A stretch of 64,000 nucleotides of DNA, from positions 351,327 to 415,326 of the forward strand of contig CAUJNA010003747.1 in assembly GCA_963377175.1 (NCBI GenBank). Direction: 5' to 3'. The notes below the pieces were generated by a model. The model made no database searches. It saw only the letters and a list, made by a program, of their open reading frames with translations, and was not told the DNA's origin. A program made the translations under genes and the position numbers. Every line of letters begins with the position of its first letter. Position 1 is the first letter of the stretch. Positions 38,301 to 47,300 of this stretch are shown here, in pieces. The stretch is from Effrenium voratum. Lineage: Eukaryota > Sar > Dinophyceae > Suessiales > Symbiodiniaceae.

Positions 38301-41300
38301 TTCACGTCGGGTCCGGGGATGTTGACATGCAGTCCGTGCTGGCCGCATTCGTTGAAGAACTGTCGAACGAGCGCATAGAATTAAAATGTGTCAACGACCT
38401 TGCTTTGGAAACTTTGCTCCGATTGAAGTTGCTTATGCGTTGTCTGCATATCAATCACGAGCAGCTTGTCCCTGGTCGTTGTTTTGTTCCGTATCGCATT
38501 GCGGTGAAGCACAAACCACAGTTAGCGCCGGGTATTGAACTCGCGATGGTTAAACATGACGGTGGTGTGCTTCGCGCTCCTGTGCATGTCTCGCTTCCTG
38601 GTATGAGAACTCGCACAGTCGTCACTCTTTACAGTGTTGACTTGGCTCGGCCCATTGTGCTGATGGCATGTTCCGAACCGCGTAACTGGTTCACTGCCCT
38701 TGCCCGCCATAACGGGCCGCAGGTCGTCACCATAACTCTGGTTGATGACTTACTGAGCGAGTACGGGGGGAGAATCGCCAGACATGTGCTAACTAAACCT
38801 TCCGATTTGTTGTTCTTCGCCGGGCCTTGCACGGGGGGATCATCATGGGCACGCCTCAACAAGACTCGCGGAATTGACACCGCAGAGAAAATTGAGGCCA
38901 AACAAAGGGAATTTTGGAGATTGTTTGAACGGTTCGTTGAAATCAAACGGCATGCCATGACAAAACGAGCTGCGATTTTGTTTGAGTTGCCTGGAAGTTG
39001 CGATTATTGGAAAGACGAGAGACTGCATGAGGTTGTTCACGATGGAACTAGTCACGAGTTTGATGGGTGTCGCTATGGCTTGAAGCAAAGGTACGCCAAG
39101 AAACCCATGCCAATCAAGAAACCTTGGAGAGTTGTTTCATGGAACTTTGATCTTGGTAGCTCGTTGTCTAAGAAATGCAATGGAAACCATGAGCATGGAC
39201 CTTGTGCCGGTCGTGAAACCAAAGAAACCCAGTTGTACACGTCGATAATTGTGGGTGTGATCCTTCGCCGTTTTCGTGCTCGAGCAAAGTGCCTCAAGCC
39301 GGCACCATTGAAACTCGCTCTTGCTTGCATTACGCGAGGGAGATCGCGGAAGCATCAAGCTACTGCGTGTGAAAGTTACACCACCCCAACTGCGTTACCG
39401 AGGTGCTGGGTTAGTCCCGAACCTCTGGTGCCTGCGGGGAGCTGGGTCAGTCCCGAACCCCAAGTTTCGAAGAGGAGTTGGGCTTGTTCATCACCTCAAT
39501 CAGAAACTGGATTCGTTGGGACCAATTCCGTGGCTTTATTTGCAGCTGCCTATTCTGGGTTTTCCTGGTTCTGGAGAATATCATCAAGATGACTGCCAAT
39601 CCGACCGTCGTCAACACGAATGAATTCTTCTGCGTGCCTGTCGGGAAATCCAGACAAGCGGCGATATTCTTGGGGAACTTAGTGAAGAACGCCATCGAGG
39701 AAGGCAAGAGGATACCCAAGAGGATGGAAATGGGCAGCGACCTGGGCATGTGCGTAAAGTGGATCGAGGAAATCGGTGTCCCTGCTATTTATGCCTACTC
39801 AGCGTATTATTCTGCCAAAGGCCGCGGGATGATGAAAGGTGAAGGGCAGTCTATGAGGGTTGCCTTAGAGTTCATCAGCAAAGTCTTCGGACAGCTTTCT
39901 GCCGACGAATGTATGCTTGGATGGAGGGAATTTTGCAGCAAGGGAAAGAAGATTGTGTCGGCGCTGAACCAACTTTGCGGTGAGGCAACGATGCTAGCGA
40001 AGAACCCCGAGTTGCTCGACGTAACCAAGTATTGCATAGAAGGGGCGGATATGTTGAGATCAATTGCAAACATCTGGGATCTCGCATTGGGCGTGGCCGA
40101 AGACAACGATGAACGGTCGTCCAAAGCTGCATTCCACCAGGACACCCCGGTCGGGGAGGTATACAAAGAGTTCATCAGCGACGAGTCGACGAGGGCATCG
40201 TCATCGAGAAGGTGGAGGAGCTCCGAGGAGTTCCAGACGACTGCAGAGTTTGAGAGGCACGATCGGAGAATATCGAAATTCAGAGATCGAAGCTGGGGGA
40301 AAGTATTCACGTTGAGCGTGATCAAGGCCCGTGGTGCCAAGGACGACTATCAGAAGAATTGGGACCTTGGGTTGGTCTACCAGAATGAGCTGCATGCATC
40401 GATGTGAAGAACCTCGCGTATGCGCTGAGGAGGGATGAGAATGCCAGCCAGCACAATCTCCTGCGCTGGATGATCTGTGGGTCAACCCCCAGTGACATCT
40501 CTGACGCGTGCATCGGGGCGATCAACTCGCTCATGTGCGTTTCCTTCATCATGAGGAGGCTGCAGCCATTGCTCGGAGAAAAGAACGCCAAAGATCAGTC
40601 GTACACAGCTTATTTCCGTCCGGACAAGAGAGAGCTGAACGAACTCTACCGGGAGATCGAGATCGCCAGGAACTTCCTGTGGTGCATCGACATGATCTAC
40701 GAGTCAAAGCTGCCTGCGATGAACATCAACTCCATCAGTTTGGCACCGCACGCGGCTGACAGGGCCGCTGAGAACCAAGATCGGCGCAAATGGGTGAGCT
40801 GGTTGAAGGAGATCGAGAAGAAAGCCGAGAAGGATGTCATGATCGAATTCTACCAGAACAACTACTGCACGATGCACGAAGTCGAGAGGGAACTGGAGAA
40901 GTATCCCGAGGATTTTGTGATTGGGGAGGAGCCGGCGTGGTGGGTGATGGGATCATCGAAGACGGAGCCACCACGGAAGACGGAGCGACAGCAGAAGTCA
41001 GCGTCGAGCTCCGGGCAAAGGAGCCAAACCTCTGGTGGGTCAGTCCCCCAGCAGGGAGCTTCAAGTGGGGGGTCGCATGCTAGCGATGCTGTCAAGATCG
41101 ACAACGAGATCATCAACTCCATTTTCCGCATGAACTCCGGTGGAGATGACGACAGGTGGGTAATCATCAACCCAACTGCTGGACATGATACCTACACTTC
41201 ATTCGAAGGGGGTATTACTTTGAGCGGCGCGACTGTCAATGTGAAGTTCAACATAGACAACAATACAGGGTACCCGATCATACAAACTGTATTTGGGCCG

Positions 41301-44300
41301 TGTCTTGCAGAAGGTAAGAACGCAACATACTGGGAGTGTATGCTGAGATGCCTGACCTCTTCGCTATTGCACTTCGAGGAGAAGACCAGCGCGGAGAAGA
41401 TTATTCTTTCCTATGTTGGGAAGGGGAAATGCGGCATGGCTACAGCTGTATGCTTTCTTGTGTGCCCAAACAGGATGCTTGTTTACTGGACGCCTTCCGG
41501 GCGCCAAAGCCATCAACGCGTTGATCCAGGCGGAGAAGAACCCGGACAACGCACCTGGACAGTTGAACCGGATTATCAAGAGGCAGAAGAGGAGCCCCAT
41601 TGGTGAGGCAACGATTCGCGACATGATGATCCAGAAGAAGAGCTTCTTGGTCCTGGACTGGCCCCTGAGGGCCGTCAACTCAAAAGGGAGCACGAAGACC
41701 TTCCAGATGATGGTCAACGAACAGGGGTGGACAAATATTGAAGAGAGATCATACTATGGGTCGAGTGAGCAAGTCTCCTCACCCAATGACACATTGAGTA
41801 TTATCTCCAGATTGCAGAAACTGGATAAGCTCATCATCGAACGACGGAGGCGAGACATGGATGACTCACCTGTGTCGGTGCACATTTGGATGTCGCTCTA
41901 TGATTGGGTGTGCATGAGAGGATGTGGGTGGCAGGTGACCGCCAATCCCATCATTGACTCCCTGCAAAAGGCGGTATCTGACCTCGTCAACACGTGCAAG
42001 GGCCTGGTCGTGGTGTGCGTGAATCGTGATGTTGCTTTCCATGGAGGGAGAGGGGACTTGGGGACGATCGCCAACAAGGTCAGCGAGATCTGCAAGGCGG
42101 CAGGCGCGCTGGTGACCGAGAACGATCGCCTGTGGCGCGTGGTCCATGCGCTCACAGGAAAGAACTACAAGATCCCTGGGAGCTCGAACCTGCAACATTT
42201 CCTCCTGAAGCGATTGCTGGTGGAGAAATCCATCGATGTGGTCGCACCCAGCAACGCGTTTGTGCGTGAGCTGGAGGAGACGTGCATTAACGAGCCCGAC
42301 CTTCGATTCAACATCCCGAAGAATATGGAGGAGTCGAAGGTGAAGTTTGAGTACAAGCCGACCTTCACTGCGCAATCAAAGAGAAAACAAGAACAGCAAG
42401 ATGAAGGACACGGCGAACAAGATGCGTTTGGGAAAGCCGATGTCGGTGATCAACGTCTTCGATGGTATTTGGTCACGGAGCTCAGCAAGTTTATCTGTGA
42501 ACTTTGCGCTAGAGAGATGCAGGTGAGCAAGTCGAAGGTGCTCGGACCAAACTCGAAGTTCAATCCCACTTCTTGCGTGAACTGTTGCGCGAACTGGAAT
42601 GCGGACACGAACGGTATTGCGAGGTCTATCGAAGGGAAGAAGCTGTACACGCGCCTCTTCGCGGAATGCGTGGTTGCAATCCCTGACCTTCAAAACCTCA
42701 TGGTGGACGTCAACAACATCCAGGCCATGATCACGATTATACGGGAGCTCGCGTATTCTAAACTGAAGAAGGAGCTCTCCCACGTGGGCTTCGTGAGCAT
42801 GACAGTGGATCAAGCAGCACAGTTCTACAACAACGGTCACGGGAAGCAATTGTGTGCATCCCGGGATGTGATCGTGTGCAAGAATTCCGAGGGAGTCGAG
42901 GAGAGAATGTCAATCTTCATGATAGACAAGGATCTCGGCAACGTGGCCTATTCCTCCTGGATCAAGAGCGTGCTCGACCAAGGGACGATGTATGAACTCC
43001 TGGGACAAACCTCAAACGAGGAATCCTTGGGAGACGTCGTCGAGATGGTATTGGGGTTCTTTGAGGTGATGTCGTACTTTCAGCACGAACTGCCACTGTG
43101 GAAGGATGTGTGGAAGATCAAGAGGGAGTTCGAGCAGTCAATCGTACGACACCTCGCCGGGAACGTGACCCACACGACGGGCCAGAACCGAAAGCGGAAC
43201 AAACCTTCCGCACAACTCGGGGCGCCCACGAAAGAAGTGCTGGACATCATGAACAAGGCTAAGCCCAGACACCCGCGATCCCTGATAACCGAGCCTGCTG
43301 CCCAAGGGTCCAAGAGAAAGGCAACGGAGGGCGAAGGTGACGGTCTTGGTCAAGCACCAGACCCGAGCCGAAGCTCTCAGCCCAACGCTGAGAAGGAAGA
43401 AAAGAAGCAGCGAGTGATCGACGGGCGGAGAGCGGCACTAGGATTCCTGGAGTCAATGGAGAAGTGCATGGGAGAAATGGGAATCTGCAAGAAGTGCGCG
43501 AACCTGGCCCACGACGGCGACTGCAAAGACATTGAGGAGGCTGCTGGGAACGAGAAAGCGATGAAGATGCTCCGTAAGCTACTCAGCAGTGATCCCGTGT
43601 CATCGGATGAAGATATGGGGGATACGGAGGAACCGCCCTCATCAACGTCCAAAGAAAGAAAGAGAGGAGGACAAGCAGGGAAAGAAACAATTGAGATGTA
43701 TAGCTATACCATCAACCTTGGTGGAGATGGCTGACACGGCTGAGGGAGGAGAGCTACAATGTGGTGGCGTGGACCTCACCTACAACCCGTGTGGGGACAA
43801 CAGGACATTCAAGAAGACGCTTGAGATGGGATGTGACACCATCCCGTGCTACATCCCGAAGTATGGCGATGTGAGTGAAGTGCACTTGCCATGGGCGTAT
43901 GCGTCCATCGTTGACCCCAGATACTTTCCCAAAGGTGCCATCCTTGAGCAGGTGGACGTGATGCAGCTTGGCAAGAGTGTCAATTTCTGCGTTGCTCCTT
44001 TTGACGGTGCTCCACTATGCAGGATTGGCGATGATCGCTCGGTATTTGCTACGAAAGACCAAGCAAACCAGCTATCTCACGACCTATGCAGAGTCCTTCG
44101 ACACAAGATCGGCAGCTGCCGAGGAAGTGCTTTCAGGTGCGACGAAGGTGGATGGGTCGACATTGATGCAGTCATTGACGACCGGAACAACGACATATTC
44201 CCACCGGGCACCTCGAGAGCGAAGCGATACATGGGCATCATGGAGGTGATCAAGTGGCAGGAATCTGGAAGCAAGAAATCGAGATTTCAGGTCCTGGCAG

Positions 44301-47300
44301 CAAGGTTTCCAAGCATCATGAACCCGAACGACACCAGGGCGGCCAGGGAGGAAATGACCAAAGCTGGCATGGATCGGGACGACATCGACAGGATGTTCAA
44401 CAGATGCGATGGATGGTACAGACCTTGGTGCATCCGAGTCACAACTGGTCACAGTGATTTTGGATTCATGAGCTCATCCGCACTGGCAAATAGGTATTCC
44501 GCAAGGATGGGTGATTCTCTCGGAGGAGCATTCCATGTGACGTATGTGGAAAATCTGCCAAGCATCGTACGCTGTGGGTTAGTCCCCGGCGGAATCGATG
44601 GCGGTAACAGGCTAGCACTGCACTTCGGAGCGTTCGCTCCATGGGATGAGATGAACGTGGCAACGAAGGTGACGCTGCGGAACGTAAGGAAGGGGGACCC
44701 GATTGCGATCATCTACATTCCCAGTGCAACCCTCGCGCGGTATGGAGCTGGAGTCGCGGCAAATGGGACATTCATGGTCTTTGACGTGATCCCGTTCTAT
44801 GAGGTCAAGTCCATTTGGATTGGCAAAAGCAACGGAGGGAAACGCCTGGAGTACGCTGACATCAAGAGGGCGTACTCGAAGTGTGTGGAGAACGAGATCT
44901 GCCCTGGCTTCGTCAACTCATCCCAAGAGTCGGCTGCGATGTTCCTCCAGAACGTCACAAAGATCAGCGAGAGGATGCCCGAGACCGAGACAGGTGCCGA
45001 TAATCTGCACTACATCAGAGACATGGTTGATCGTGCATGCGAACTCTATCGGAACAACAAGATGGAGGAGTTCAACGCGCAGGTCAACGAGGTCAGGGAC
45101 GAAATCAGCAAAGTCGTCATCCTGAATGATGAGACATGGGAAGGACTGAGATGCCGGATATGTCCATCGTGTGCGACCGCGATCCCCACCTGCTTCTGCT
45201 TATGCCTGGAATGTGAGGCGCAACTGATCTCCACCGGGAGGTACTACATCCACGTCAACTCCGACGATGAGGAGGACAACCAAAACCCCAACGTCTCGGG
45301 AGATGCCAAGCGCGCACAGGAAGAAGCCAACCACGATGCGGCGGCACAGGAGGATGATGACGAAGCGGAGGAAGTTCCGGGAGAAGAAGACGACATGGAC
45401 ACGCAAGGATATACATCCGGATATGCGTCAGAAGAGGATGACAGCGGTTGGTACTACCGCGACACTGATCTGACGTCACGGGATATCATAAACTCCCAGC
45501 GGATGGCGATCTGCCTTGACGAGCCGCGTGAGGCTCAGTACATGGCAGGGTTTATCGCACTCCAGATGTCCAAGATGTGGGGGATGTTCGAGGGTGGTGA
45601 GGAGAGAACGATGAATGCCCAACTCGAGGGGAGACCGGGCTGCCCTTACCACAATGACTTCAAGAGATACCCCAACATGACTGAGCACGATCAGGAAGGT
45701 ATACTTTTGCCATCAACAACACTGAAGATTTCTCAATCGGAGAATGTTCGGACAAGAGCCTTCCGATCGGTTGAGGAGCGTGACGAATATATTCGTATGA
45801 TGGTGTGCAAATGCGAGGGACTATACACATTCTACAAGCTGTGGATTGCAGCGAGAATCCTCGATGTCACCAAGGACGAAATGAAGCTCCTGGTCAAGGA
45901 CCGAGTGCACCCGGTAGGTGATATTATTTTCAGATGCTTTGCACTGGCTTTCAACTGTAAGTATAGATCATTCGTGAGGGATGGCCTGAACCTTGGCAAA
46001 TATGGTTACGCGGTCAACGTGAGCGCCATCATCTCGGCCGTCGACCCGAACAAGTGTGACACACCTCTGCTGGATTGGTGCCTTCGGAAAGGGCACTGGC
46101 TACCAGAGGATTACAGCAAGAAGTGTGTCCGGGCACGAGAAGCCCAGAAGAACTTGGACGAGGAGTTCCGTCGGCGCACTCACAGACTGTCCATTGGGGA
46201 CAGGTATGCGCAGTGAAGATGATGATTGCGGCACGATGTGGGTTAGTCCCCATCCGTTGCTTGCGTCTCATCGACACTATTGCGATGGAACGACTTTACA
46301 TCATGATATGATTTCATGCGTCCAAGTTGAATGGATGTGTATATGGTTACATATTCCGACGACTATGACATTCTGGATATTCATGGATGGAATTATTACC
46401 TCATGGATGATTTCCTTTTCATTATATATATATTTATTGTTCATGGTATCTGGAATGGCTATGATTTGCATTGATTGCTCACCGATATTTCTTTGCCGGA
46501 GATATGCAGATTGCTTACGAGCAGGCGCCTCTGGTGGACTCTTATGGCCAACCCAATTTTCTATGGATGACGGCTGCGCGATGCGCAAATGCGGCAGCTG
46601 GGATGTTCACTGGTGGTCAAATGACGTGACAATTGTGTATTGTATACACCTGCATATGGGAGTGCGCTTCGATTGGTGGATGAATGTTTCATTTTTCATA
46701 CAATCGAACCCGGCATGTTTCACAACGAATGAACGGTGTAGCGATAGCAAGTAAAAGAATGCACGACACGATTTCGTAGCTGAAGCCGTGGCCAGTGGAA
46801 CGTTTTGTGGTGTTTGGACCGCATGATGAACAATGCGACCCAAATGGGGGATGTTAAAACCCTCTAGGCCCCGTGCCTAAATTGGGAAGCTGTTCTGAGG
46901 TCTGTGTTGGTGTTGCTTACCAAGTTCCATTGATCGCCATTTGGCTCAAGACACAATTGAGGTTCAAGATCTGATGTGTAGCTGCATTCATACGTGATCG
47001 GCATTGAGAGCGGAAAACACTTCGCTTGCGCTGCATTTGTCAGGACCACTGTTGTAACTATCATTCCTTCCCCCTTACAACGTTTACACGGGTTCGGCTA
47101 TAACGGCATCGTCCGTATACACCTTTCCACGTGGTTGGTATTACAGCTGGAGGGTTCGGTGCATAGCGTCCCACGGGACGTCACCTTGCCGTCTCTTGAC
47201 AGCTTGGTTGTGAGTTTAACTTTCCTGCATTCTTGTTTTCTTTCACAATTCACATCAACTTCCTTGTCACGTCCGACTTCCTGGTCCCAGCCACATCTCC

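Larger units (their letters stand above)
29181..47201 (+). mobile_element. 18 kb Ty1/copia-type LTR retrotransposon with accessory ORFs
   Basis: The LTRs (29181-29529 and 46852-47201) differ by one substitution and one 1 bp indel, so insertion is recent. The order is PBS, gag with coiled coil, CCCH fingers, protease, integrase, reverse transcriptase, RNase H, a long C-terminal extension, then accessory ORFs ending in a Tpt1/KptA-like protein, and a polypurine tract. The protease-integrase-RT-RNase H order is diagnostic for copia. At 18.0 kb it is far longer than a typical 5-6 kb copia. It lies inside the 3' LTR of an older element within an intron of a CCCH-finger gene, same strand as the gene. 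Two +1 frame changes interrupt gag-pol. Confidence 0.95.

Noticed and set aside
46056..46754. 232-residue ORF near the 3' LTR
   Set aside because: It overlaps the end of the KptA-like ORF out of frame and then reads AT-rich UTR with Met/Trp/Cys-heavy composition; no family signal.
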